Positions 1-5,801 of a stretch of 6,847 nucleotides of DNA are shown piece after piece (the first letter of the stretch is position 1; each line of letters starts with the position of its first letter). Origin of the DNA: CAZCWX01 sp964502465 (GTDB taxonomy: Bacteria; Desulfobacterota; Binatia; Bin18); assembly GCA_964502465.1 (NCBI GenBank), contig CAZCWX010000638.1, forward strand, positions 1 to 6,847, written 5' to 3'. The notes beneath the pieces were generated by a model. That model saw only the letters and a program-made list of their open reading frames with translations, was not told where the DNA came from and searched no databases. The position numbers and the translations under genes were made by a program.

Positions 1-345
1 CACCGCGAAACCACCACGCTCAAAATACACGGGCGCCACGACGTCACTAGAATCCGATGTCGACGCTTTTGAGCTTCCGACCTCGTAGGCCGACGCGGCG
101 TCGCGAACTAGGTGCGAAGCCAACTGGTGGGTCGGTGCGTGATCCTCAAGAGTGGCAAAGCACTCACGCTCGGTGGAGAGCGTCTTATCAGCAATCTGCT
201 CCTTCTTAAGGGGCGAGTCGGGCGACACCGATACGAGTTCATCGCACGCCTTGTAGAATGCCTCGTTCCGGCTCCGCTCCTCTCCCGCCTGGACCCTTTC
301 TTTTGCACGGCGATAGGCCTGCTTCGACATCAGCTTAACGTGCAT
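1..345 (-). CDS. Unrecognised protein, 5' part only (runs off left edge)
   Basis: An open frame of 115 codons runs from an ATG at 345-343 to the window edge without a stop, so only the N-terminal part is visible. The start is supported by an AGGAG Shine-Dalgarno sequence at 359-355, nine bases upstream. A second in-frame ATG at codon 6 is less well placed. The protein starts MHVKLMSKQAYRRAKERV and is rich in charged helix-forming residues to about residue 75. A Ser/Thr/Ala-rich stretch follows (about 90-103), then PVYFERGG. There is no signal peptide or membrane segment. I do not recognise the family. The gene starts 84 bases after the R' end of the attC at 429-491 and reads in the attC direction, as expected for the first gene of the next cassette. 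A plus-strand frame over the same bases lacks a ribosome site and looks like a shadow. Confidence 0.7.
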   Translation of the reverse strand, partial: MHVKLMSKQAYRRAKERVQAGEERSRNEAFYKACDELVSVSPDSPLKKEQIADKTLSTERECFATLEDHAPTHQLASHLVRDAASAYEVGSSKASTSDSSDVVAPVYFERGGFAV

Positions 346-428
346 GGTTCAAAGCTCCTGTCCGTCATCGACCCGTGGTGTCCTGTATATTCGAAAAAGA
401 CGAAGGCAACCGAGAGTCGAGTCTTCCC

Positions 429-491
429 ACATAACGCGCCGGTTGAGCCGCGCGAGCTTGGCGAGCGTCGGACTCCAACCGGCTGTTAGGC
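429..491 (-). other. Integron attC recombination site (59-base-element type)
   Basis: Read on the minus strand, the site has R'' GCCTAAC (491-485), L'' GGTTGGAG (480-473), L' CTCAACC (447-441) and R' GTTATGT (435-429). L'' and L' pair perfectly except for one extra G on the L'' arm. The stem then continues CCG/CGG after an unpaired T at 472. Extrahelical bases on the L'' arm are the known feature that sets attC orientation and strand choice by the integron integrase. The segments CCGACGC and GCGGCTCAAC also resemble the classical aadA attC core. R''/R' pairing is partial (TAAC/GTTA). The length of 63 nt is typical. Cleavage is expected after G435. The rest of 346-561 contains no gene that I can support. 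Confidence 0.83.
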
Positions 492-561
492 CTGGGGCTA
501 CTCCGCAGAGCTTGGACCAGCCCAAACCTCTGACTAGACTGACGCCCGCTCTCTAGTGTTC

Positions 562-759
562 TTATGCTGCCTCTCGCGAAGGCGCGTGTCTCAAATACTC
601 GACAATCTCCGCATTGACACGCTCAATTTCAGCCACGTAACTGCTGGCCATCGCTTCATAGGCTTCCGGGGTATACTGACTCCGCGCAGCAGCTAAGATG
701 CGCTCGAAGCGCAGTACGTACTCTTGCGCCGCCTGAAGTTCAACATCACTTTTAATCAT
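562..759 (-). CDS. Small helical partner protein, putative antitoxin-like
   Basis: This 65-residue protein starts MIKSDVELQAAQEYVLRFER and is predicted by eye to be nearly all helix, with a heptad-like second half (EAYEAMASSYVAEIERVNAEIVEYL). The sequence resembles the N-terminal helical segment seen in some HTH antitoxins (the MIKN/MIR-start type), but there is no HTH here. Its ATG overlaps the end of the upstream nucleotidyltransferase-like gene by eight bases (ATGATTAA). A GAGG ribosome site lies at 772-769, nine bases upstream, so the two genes are translationally coupled. Small partners of this kind are commonly found next to DUF6932 genes. A role as antitoxin or regulatory subunit is inferred from this arrangement and not shown by any motif. 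The stop is TAA, and the attC begins 70 bases later. Confidence 0.75.
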   Translation of the reverse strand: MIKSDVELQAAQEYVLRFERILAAARSQYTPEAYEAMASSYVAEIERVNAEIVEYLRHAPSREAA

Positions 760-1195
760 ATTCCATTACCTCTACGATGCCACGTCGCTGAAGATCACGG
801 CGTGTCTGCCAGCCGACCATTAAATCTTCCGTGTCGGCAAAGCTCGTCCCCGCATTGACCCAAAAGATACTCGCCCCAAACTCACTTTGTGCTGTACCGT
901 GTCGGAACAAGTTCTGCGCCTCGGGTGGTGCATCATGCGGCTGAAAACCACCCCGCATCACGAGAAAGACGTCCACATCATGCGGGTTGGGCTCAGCAGT
1001 AACATAGCTACCGAAGATGATGAATCTCTGCAAGCAACCTGTACTACGCGCCAGCTCATAGATGCGTTCCAGCCGTGCCGTGACGGCCACGCGCTGAGCT
1101 GTGCCGTGGCCAAAGCGTGCGATGACATCAGCAATTTTGGCCCGATAGACTCCGACAGGCAGATCACCCAACTCATTGAAGTCAGGCCACACCAT
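752..1195 (-). CDS. DUF6932-type nucleotidyltransferase-like protein, putative toxin-like partner
   Basis: This 147-residue protein starts MVWPDFNELGDLPVGVYRA, the typical opening of the DUF6932 family, and has that family's usual length. Residues 58-78 carry a nucleotidyltransferase-fold signature: FIIFGSYVTAEPNPHDVDVF, with G62-S63 and the metal-binding pair D73 and D75. A later FGASIFWVNAG segment (about 106-116) and the C-terminal RRGIVEVME also match the family as I know it. The start is supported by AGGAGGG at 1211-1205, nine bases upstream. The gene overlaps its 65-residue partner by eight bases. Minimal nucleotidyltransferases paired with small helical proteins often act as toxin-antitoxin modules, transferring NMP to a target or to the partner. 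That function is inference here. A 12-bp inverted repeat in the leader could be an autoregulatory operator. Confidence 0.85.
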   Translation of the reverse strand: MVWPDFNELGDLPVGVYRAKIADVIARFGHGTAQRVAVTARLERIYELARSTGCLQRFIIFGSYVTAEPNPHDVDVFLVMRGGFQPHDAPPEAQNLFRHGTAQSEFGASIFWVNAGTSFADTEDLMVGWQTRRDLQRRGIVEVMEYD

Positions 1196-1240
1196 CTCTA
1201 GCCACCCTCCTCAAGTGTATTTTCAAACCCGGCGAGGAGC

Positions 1241-1252
1241 CCACAAATGTGG
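1241..1252. promoter_or_regulatory. Short inverted repeat in the leader of the DUF6932 gene
   Basis: CCACA-AA-TGTGG forms a 5-bp inverted repeat with a 2-base centre. It lies 46 bases upstream of the nucleotidyltransferase start, between the candidate cassette boundary and the ribosome site. Autoregulated two-gene modules often carry an operator here, but I see no convincing -35/-10 pair around it and no DNA-binding domain in either gene product. This is a weak call based on position and symmetry only. Confidence 0.25.
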
Positions 1253-1261
1253 AGCAGCACA

Positions 1262-1268
1262 GCCTAAC
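1262..1268 (-). other. Candidate cassette core half-site (GTTRRRY), degenerate attC
   Basis: The minus strand reads GTTAGGC, a perfect match to the attC R' consensus and complementary to R'' of the site at 491-485. Upstream, CTTTGTC (1282-1276) can pair with GACAAAG (1390-1384), and the stem extends by CGG/CCG, which would give an attC-like fold of about 130-140 nt. No RYYYAAC box is found where R'' should be, near the stop codon of the 310-residue gene. The site is therefore decayed, or the 7-mer match is chance. Confidence 0.3.
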
Positions 1269-1327
1269 CGCTCATGACAAAGAAGCCGCGTATCTTGAAG
1301 AACGTGCCCAACTGTACCACTTTCACC

Positions 1328-1367
1328 GCTTGACCCTCAAGCTGAGATAAAGGTTCCTGACACCTTT
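1328..1367 (-). terminator. Two adjacent stem-loops after the protease operon
   Basis: Two perfect small hairpins lie 34-73 bases past the stop of the 310-residue gene. The first is AAAGGT/ACCTTT with a 7-base loop (1367-1349). The second is GCTTGA/TCAAGC with a 3-base loop (1342-1328). Neither is followed by a U-run in the minus direction, so classical intrinsic termination is not supported. On the plus strand the first hairpin is followed by TTTTCTCCC. They may protect the 3' end of the message, or may be part of a decayed attC. The remainder of 1196-1400 shows no supportable gene. Confidence 0.3.
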
Positions 1368-1400
1368 TCTCCCGTTCTACCGGCTTTGTCTCCCAGATCA

Positions 1401-2333
1401 TCAATCCCAGTCGTTCGCTAGTACGCCCAGCACTCTCTTGGGGCGCAAGACCTCAAACGCGCGCCGGGCGGTGATGACCTCCTTGCCGTGCAGTCGCACT
1501 TCCAGTTCGTATTTGCCTTCAGACAGGGTTTGCAGACAGCCGAGACGACCCTTCCCGACTTCCTTGCCATTCAGCAGCCAGACCAAGATGGTCTCGTCTT
1601 CGTCCGTTCTCTGCCGATCGATCACCTCAGCCTCCAGAGTAATGGGATGCCAGGGAGCAAAGGTCGCCCGTTCTCGCGGCCGCACGATTCGCAGAGTCGG
1701 CGGGAGCAGGGGCACGGTGAATACGTCGGTCATTGCGACGACGGTCCGCATTTCGCTGGTATAGGTGACAATCAGGCGGCACTCGTCACCGCCGGGCAGG
1801 GACCCAAACTCCACTTCGAGTTCCTTTGTCGGGCGAGTCAGAGCGGCCGTCAGATAACGGTTCTCCCTCCAATGGTAAAGAACCTTGATGTAGGCATCTC
1901 GCGCTGGAGTCGAATACTGTAGCGCCAGCCGGTATTTGCTCCTGCGATCCACACTCCTGGCCGTCCATTCGACCTTGATAGTCGGCGGATCTCCCAGCGG
2001 GACGGAGTGAATCACCGTGTCCCTTTTGAGAAACCGCAGTTCCCTGCCGTTGGGGTGAAGCGGCATCCGCCCCTCCACCAGAGAGGCGCCGGCCGAAATG
2101 TTAGTGCAAACGACGGGTCGCGTCACATCGACCGGTTCACTCAACAACAGCCGCTTATCGCCGTCATACAATGCAAGGAAATACTCGCTCCGTTCCGGCA
2201 TGGCTCGATCTTGCGCGACGAAAGTCGAGTAGCAGCCCACCGGGGTGAAGCGCAGGTCGTCGCTCAGAATGCCCCGGAATATAAGAGTCTCAGCGGATTT
2301 GTCGCGTTTTTGTGCCTGGTGTCGCATGTCCAT
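1401..2333 (-). CDS. Ig/Fn3-like protein, detached C-terminal module of the upstream metalloprotease
   Basis: The protein has 310 residues and is almost all beta. Residues about 15-100 form one beta domain (FRGILSDDLRFTPVGC onwards). Residues about 116-207 form an Fn3/Ig-like domain (IKVEWTARSVDRRSKYRLAL to TDVFTVP). Residues about 210-298 form a second Ig-like domain (PPTLRIVRPRERATF to RRAFEV). This order (beta domain, WxASD-type domain, SLPGG strand, PPTxxIxxP domain) matches what normally follows the peptidase domain in one polypeptide in large bacterial proteases of this type. Here it is a separate gene whose ATG lies one base after the protease stop (TGA-A-ATG). AGGAG (2344-2340), six bases upstream, lies inside the end of the protease frame, so translation is coupled. 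No signal peptide, membrane segment or catalytic motif is visible. It probably binds the protease, its substrate or a surface. Confidence 0.82.
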   Translation of the reverse strand: MDMRHQAQKRDKSAETLIFRGILSDDLRFTPVGCYSTFVAQDRAMPERSEYFLALYDGDKRLLLSEPVDVTRPVVCTNISAGASLVEGRMPLHPNGRELRFLKRDTVIHSVPLGDPPTIKVEWTARSVDRRSKYRLALQYSTPARDAYIKVLYHWRENRYLTAALTRPTKELEVEFGSLPGGDECRLIVTYTSEMRTVVAMTDVFTVPLLPPTLRIVRPRERATFAPWHPITLEAEVIDRQRTDEDETILVWLLNGKEVGKGRLGCLQTLSEGKYELEVRLHGKEVITARRAFEVLRPKRVLGVLANDWD

Positions 2334-2334
2334 T

Positions 2335-5187
2335 TCACTCTCCTATAAAGTCAAAGATCATCTGCCATCGCTGCGGGGTCGTCCAACGCGTGCCGCAGTA
2401 GGTCATCAAGTCCCAGACTCCATCCGTCGAGTTAGTGATGGTCCGGTTTCGGATGACGTCGAAAGGAACCGCCACATCGGTCGGTATCTGCCCGCCATCG
2501 GTCCAGTTCGCCGGGTCCGTCGTCGGCTCGGAGGCATTTGCAACAGGACTACCTCCGTTTGAACAACCCGCGCCGACCAGATGATGCTGGTTGAGACAAT
2601 GCGCAAGCTCGTGCCCGGCTGTTCCGGCGACCATCGGAGTGATGTACTCACGGCCGGGGATGCCATTGGCGCGACCCCAGACGCCGCTGACCGGCACGAG
2701 AACCGCCCAGTAAGCATCATGATCCTCAGTGCAGATGACGCCCGCGAAGCTGAAAAACTCGCACATCCGCAGAATCCCGAGCAAGTAGGTGAACGCATTG
2801 GCCTCGACGTCGTAGATGAGCGACTCGGACCATCCGGAATCGATCGGAAACGATCCAAAGGGGGTGTTAATGACTGTTCGATCCACATTAAGCGTGACCC
2901 CGAATCCGTCGAGTCGCTGGATGGATGAAGGCATCGTCGGAAGAAACTTGAAAGTCTCCATCAGGAAGTCTCGACACTCAGCGTTTGTCGGCGGATTTCC
3001 CGCGATGATGTTAATCGTAATGTTACCGTTCGGATCCGGCACGATGGTCGCCGGAATGTAGCGCATCTTGAGACGCCGCCTCCGCCGGAAAGTGACGAAT
3101 TCCTCGAAAGTTTCGCTCACACGTTCACTGAATCCGGGACTCCCCGGAGGCGCGCCAAAGTCGTCGACTCGCAACTCCACCTCGATGTCCATCGTTCCCT
3201 CGCATAAAGCTTCGGGAATGACGAAGTTCAGCGTGTCGTCCGTTTGTGTGGGGTCCGGGTCCAGAGGTAACTCTATCGAGGCGCCGGGGTCGGGCAGGGG
3301 CGGGTCCGGCGGATTTGGCTGTACGCCGTTGACGGGACTGAACCAGGAACTCCAGAAACTCCCCGACCGCACGCGAATCCTGCCGGTCACATTCGCCACG
3401 GTTTCGAGCCCCCCGAAACCCTCGAGTCCGTGAGTCCCGTAGACCCGAACGACCGTGGGCTTGTGGCGTATAAGCCTGACATCGTGGTCAGAGGTCTGAA
3501 CGCTCTGCGTTAGTTCAATTCGCTGGATGCTGATCTCGGGACGCTGCGATCCCACCACGTTAACCCGTGCCTGTACCGAACCGCAGGGGCTAGTGGCGGT
3601 CAACTGGTACGTGAACACGCCGATTTGCGAGTGGTTCGCAGGCCCAAGATCCCAGCTTAGCCCGCCAAGATTTGTGACTGTGTTGCTGCCGCCGAAACTC
3701 GGACCGTAAGGCGGATCCCCGATTATGCGCCGCAACTCGATCGTATCCGCGTTCTCAACATTCCAACGCAGGACAAGTTCATCTTCCGGCGCCGCCACAA
3801 TCTCCGACCCGGAGGCGGTATCAGTCGCCACGGTAAACGAGCGGATGATTGGCAATCCTACCTCTATCACGTTGACGTCGGTTTCGGGTGGGCAGGGCAC
3901 CCGGCCGCCCGGCATGGGCTGGAAGGTTGGCAGGTCGAGCGGCTGACCAAGACATCGGCTGGCCGTCGCGACACCCCGTACGGCCTGGTTGTGGAGATTG
4001 ACCTGGCTGTTGTAGTGGTTTCGCGCGACTTCCGCCTGCTCGGAATCGTAGAAGCCGACCGGACCCGGAGTGACACCATCCGGCAACGTCACCGTGATCT
4101 GGGTATCGCTCCAGTTGGCCGGTTCCACATCAACGACGGTACATACGCCATTGACCTTCATTATCAGGTGCACGGTGGGCGGTTTGGGCGAGCCGAAGCC
4201 ATGCCCACGGATCACGATCGTGTCGCCGGCGCACTGTCCCAGGAGTTCGATTTCGTCGATATTGTTGGCCCAGCCGATGACGGGCGGAGGAAGAGGCACG
4301 GCGGGCAGACCCGTATTGACCGCGTCGATTAGCCAACCCTCGCATGCCTCGCGGAGAATTTCGCACTCATCCGGCAAGGGCGGGAAAATATGTCCCGGTA
4401 TCGGCTCGCCGTCGGGACCGGGCATTCCTCCCGGCCAGCCAGGCATCGGGAGAGGCGGGACGTGACCACCGCGATTTCCCTCAAGACGGAAGTAGGGGTT
4501 CCCAAGTGTCTCCTCGCGTTCGACGGCTGTTCCCAAAGCCGCCACCCCGCCATGCGAGAGACTCCCGCTCAACATCTCGAGGTGGCCGTGTCCAAGACTC
4601 AACCCTACAACGGTATCGAGCGCTTCGTGCAGATCATGTACCGGAGGCTGGGTCAGGTCATTACGCCGGAGTATATAGATATCCCAGAGCGACATGTAGA
4701 TCGTTGCCATGCCCGGATAGAGGATGGTCGCGCACGGCAATCCATGTCTTCCAGGGGGCAGGCTTCGCCCCGGGAGCATCATCCGGCGCGACTGGAAGCC
4801 ACCATGGAATGGAGGGCCGCCGTGTCCCGACACCGCAAGCGCGCCCCGGGCTGGACGTGGAATTCCGACTCGATCCAGCAACGCCTGGGTGCTCCCGCGG
4901 AACTCCGGATATCGCTCGGTCAGGCTCTGGATCGCCCGATGAAACGCGACGCTCGCCATCGGATCACCACTCAGAGCCTCGCGAGCCTGCCTGTATAGAT
5001 GATCTAGTATCCGCAAGTTCACTGAAATTCTGGTGACCAGCGCGTCCGCCTCTTTTTCGGATCGATCACGGGCGCGGTAGACCTGTCGCAGTCCCGTTCG
5101 CAGCGAGGCTAAGGCGTGCGAATTGTAGATGGATGGGATGGACTTCGGTTCCCGCTCCTCTTGAACGTCTTTTCCTTTTTTCTTCAT
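2335..5187 (-). CDS. Multidomain zinc metalloprotease (metzincin type) with IPT/TIG- and Ig-like domains
   Basis: The protein has 950 residues. Residues 1-110 are charged and helical (MKKKGKDVQEEREPK start), with no signal peptide or lipobox. Residues about 110-300 are Gly/Pro-rich and unrecognised. Residues about 302-385 look like an IPT/TIG domain (GDTIVIRGHGFG). Residues about 445-545 form an Ig-like domain (ELVLRWNVENADTIEL to GVFTYQLTATSPCGS). Residues about 549-700 form a beta domain with the IELTQSVQT...HKPTVVRVY signature common in bacterial secreted proteases. The C-terminal peptidase has HELAHCLNQHH (zinc ligands H859, H863, H869; catalytic E860) and a Met-turn at DLMTYC (M928), 59 residues later. 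The usual Gly of HExxHxxGxxH is Asn866. The start follows AGGAG (5202-5198) at ten bases. It should hydrolyse peptide bonds. Without an N-terminal signal it is either cytoplasmic or exported by a non-Sec route. It is coupled to the downstream Ig-like gene. Confidence 0.9.
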   Translation of the reverse strand: MKKKGKDVQEEREPKSIPSIYNSHALASLRTGLRQVYRARDRSEKEADALVTRISVNLRILDHLYRQAREALSGDPMASVAFHRAIQSLTERYPEFRGSTQALLDRVGIPRPARGALAVSGHGGPPFHGGFQSRRMMLPGRSLPPGRHGLPCATILYPGMATIYMSLWDIYILRRNDLTQPPVHDLHEALDTVVGLSLGHGHLEMLSGSLSHGGVAALGTAVEREETLGNPYFRLEGNRGGHVPPLPMPGWPGGMPGPDGEPIPGHIFPPLPDECEILREACEGWLIDAVNTGLPAVPLPPPVIGWANNIDEIELLGQCAGDTIVIRGHGFGSPKPPTVHLIMKVNGVCTVVDVEPANWSDTQITVTLPDGVTPGPVGFYDSEQAEVARNHYNSQVNLHNQAVRGVATASRCLGQPLDLPTFQPMPGGRVPCPPETDVNVIEVGLPIIRSFTVATDTASGSEIVAAPEDELVLRWNVENADTIELRRIIGDPPYGPSFGGSNTVTNLGGLSWDLGPANHSQIGVFTYQLTATSPCGSVQARVNVVGSQRPEISIQRIELTQSVQTSDHDVRLIRHKPTVVRVYGTHGLEGFGGLETVANVTGRIRVRSGSFWSSWFSPVNGVQPNPPDPPLPDPGASIELPLDPDPTQTDDTLNFVIPEALCEGTMDIEVELRVDDFGAPPGSPGFSERVSETFEEFVTFRRRRRLKMRYIPATIVPDPNGNITINIIAGNPPTNAECRDFLMETFKFLPTMPSSIQRLDGFGVTLNVDRTVINTPFGSFPIDSGWSESLIYDVEANAFTYLLGILRMCEFFSFAGVICTEDHDAYWAVLVPVSGVWGRANGIPGREYITPMVAGTAGHELAHCLNQHHLVGAGCSNGGSPVANASEPTTDPANWTDGGQIPTDVAVPFDVIRNRTITNSTDGVWDLMTYCGTRWTTPQRWQMIFDFIGE

Positions 5188-5264
5188 TGTTCTCTTACTC
5201 CTCTGTAGTGGCTACGGTCAGAAAGATGGACCGACGTGTTGCAGTACGGGCAAGGATGGTTGCG

Positions 5265-5363
5265 GCCCAACGCCCCCCGTCACGGGCCGCCGCCCACACG
5301 GGACTGTTCACGTTAATCCAGAACCGCAAACGGGCGGCGGTCACGTGCACGATTTGGTTAGCC
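5265..5363 (-). other. Candidate long attC site between the helical gene and the protease operon
   Basis: On the minus strand, R'' GGCTAAC (5363-5357) overlaps the TAA stop of the preceding gene, and R' GTTGGGC lies at 5271-5265. Between them, L'' CGTGCACG (5351-5344) pairs with L' CGTGACG (5284-5278) over seven base pairs, leaving one extra G on the L'' arm. The spacers between R and L boxes are five and six bases. An inner stem CCGCCGCCC/GGGCGGCGG (5340-5332 with 5295-5287) closes a variable loop. Box order, spacer symmetry and extrahelical-base side agree with the site at 429-491. R'' has a G at a position where a pyrimidine is expected. In a GC-rich stretch such pairings can arise by chance, so this is a candidate. 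It accounts for most of the 170-base gap before the protease. Confidence 0.45.
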
Positions 5364-5774
5364 AGTGGACTCCGTTTCTTCTTTGGTTGATACTTCCTCC
5401 CAGAAACCTGTCGAGATCAGTATCTGTGCGATTTTCTCAAAATGGTTGCCGATGTCTAAAATCTCCTTTTCTGGATAGAGTTCTTCTTGAAGAAGGTAAA
5501 CTTCGATTGCCAATGCTAACATGTGGGCAATATGGATCGAAAGCAACTCTTTCGCCCATTCCTCTCGATAGTGTGGCCACGGAGACGCTGCCCCTTCAGC
5601 CACAAGGCTCTCGGCAAACTCCGCTAGAAATTCTCCTTTGGAAACATGGCATAATTCGCTGAGTCTTCCATAGTTCCCCGACAGCTTAAAAGGTAAAACT
5701 TTTACATTCGGGGTACTTGCCGTCTTCACAATCTTACCCTCTCGGATCTCAATGATCCTTGCAAGCGTTTCCAT
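5358..5774 (-). CDS. C-terminal fragment of the interrupted helical protein (longest ATG frame)
   Basis: Taken alone, the part after the internal TGA can be read as a 138-residue protein from ATG 5774-5772. I see no ribosome site before that ATG. A GAGAGGG motif precedes an in-frame GTG at codon 16, but it lies inside codons for conserved-looking residues. The frame is already open upstream, back to the TGA, with sensible residues (TAAAVLRQH). This argues that METLARII is an internal segment and not a true N-terminus. An automatic annotation would list it as an independent hypothetical gene. I list it for reference only. Confidence 0.4.
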   Translation of the reverse strand: METLARIIEIREGKIVKTASTPNVKVLPFKLSGNYGRLSELCHVSKGEFLAEFAESLVAEGAASPWPHYREEWAKELLSIHIAHMLALAIEVYLLQEELYPEKEILDIGNHFEKIAQILISTGFWEEVSTKEETESTG

Positions 5775-5801
5775 GTGTTGACGCAGTACAGCTGCGGCGG
5801 T

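Larger units (their letters stand above)
435..1267 (-). mobile_element. Candidate integron gene cassette carrying the DUF6932 pair
   Basis: If the half-site GTTAGGC at 1268-1262 is the R' of the preceding attC, the stretch from T1267 to G435 is one 833-bp cassette. It would comprise a leader of about 72 bases, two overlapping minus-strand genes and their own attC (491-429). Size, gene orientation and the short distance from core site to first start codon all fit a normal cassette. The right boundary is the weak point, because no R'' partner is visible upstream of 1268. No integrase gene lies in the window, so whether this is part of a complete integron or an isolated attC cluster cannot be told. 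Confidence 0.5.

Noticed and set aside
332..366. GCTTAAC followed by GGTTCAAAGC, resembling attC R'' and L'' on the plus strand.
   Set aside because: No matching GTTRRRY with paired L' follows at a suitable distance, and the bases belong to the start and leader of the left-edge gene.
112..489. Plus-strand frame of 125 codons covering the left edge and the attC.
   Set aside because: It lacks a ribosome site and lies opposite a minus-strand frame with a good AGGAG start. It also runs through the attC structure, so it is a shadow.
1201..1350. Plus-strand open stretch ending in TAA at 1348-1350 with a plausible peptide (AHDKEAAYLEERAQLYHFHR).
   Set aside because: It has no start with a ribosome site and no family I recognise. 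It is opposite in strand to every supported gene and could be chance or an old gene remnant.
4344..5036. Plus-strand frame of 230 codons opposite the protease N-terminal half.
   Set aside because: It has a low-complexity Arg/Pro/Ser/Gly composition typical of an antisense reading of a GC-rich gene. The opposite strand carries recognisable domains.
5195..5350. A short minus-strand frame from GTG near 5350 to TAA 5197-5195 that reads protein-like (RLRFWINVNSPVWAAARDGG...) and ends in the protease ribosome site.
   Set aside because: It has no ATG and no ribosome site before the GTG, lies in a GC-rich stretch where open frames occur by chance, and overlaps the attC candidate. Homologs of this peptide would overturn both the rejection and the attC call.
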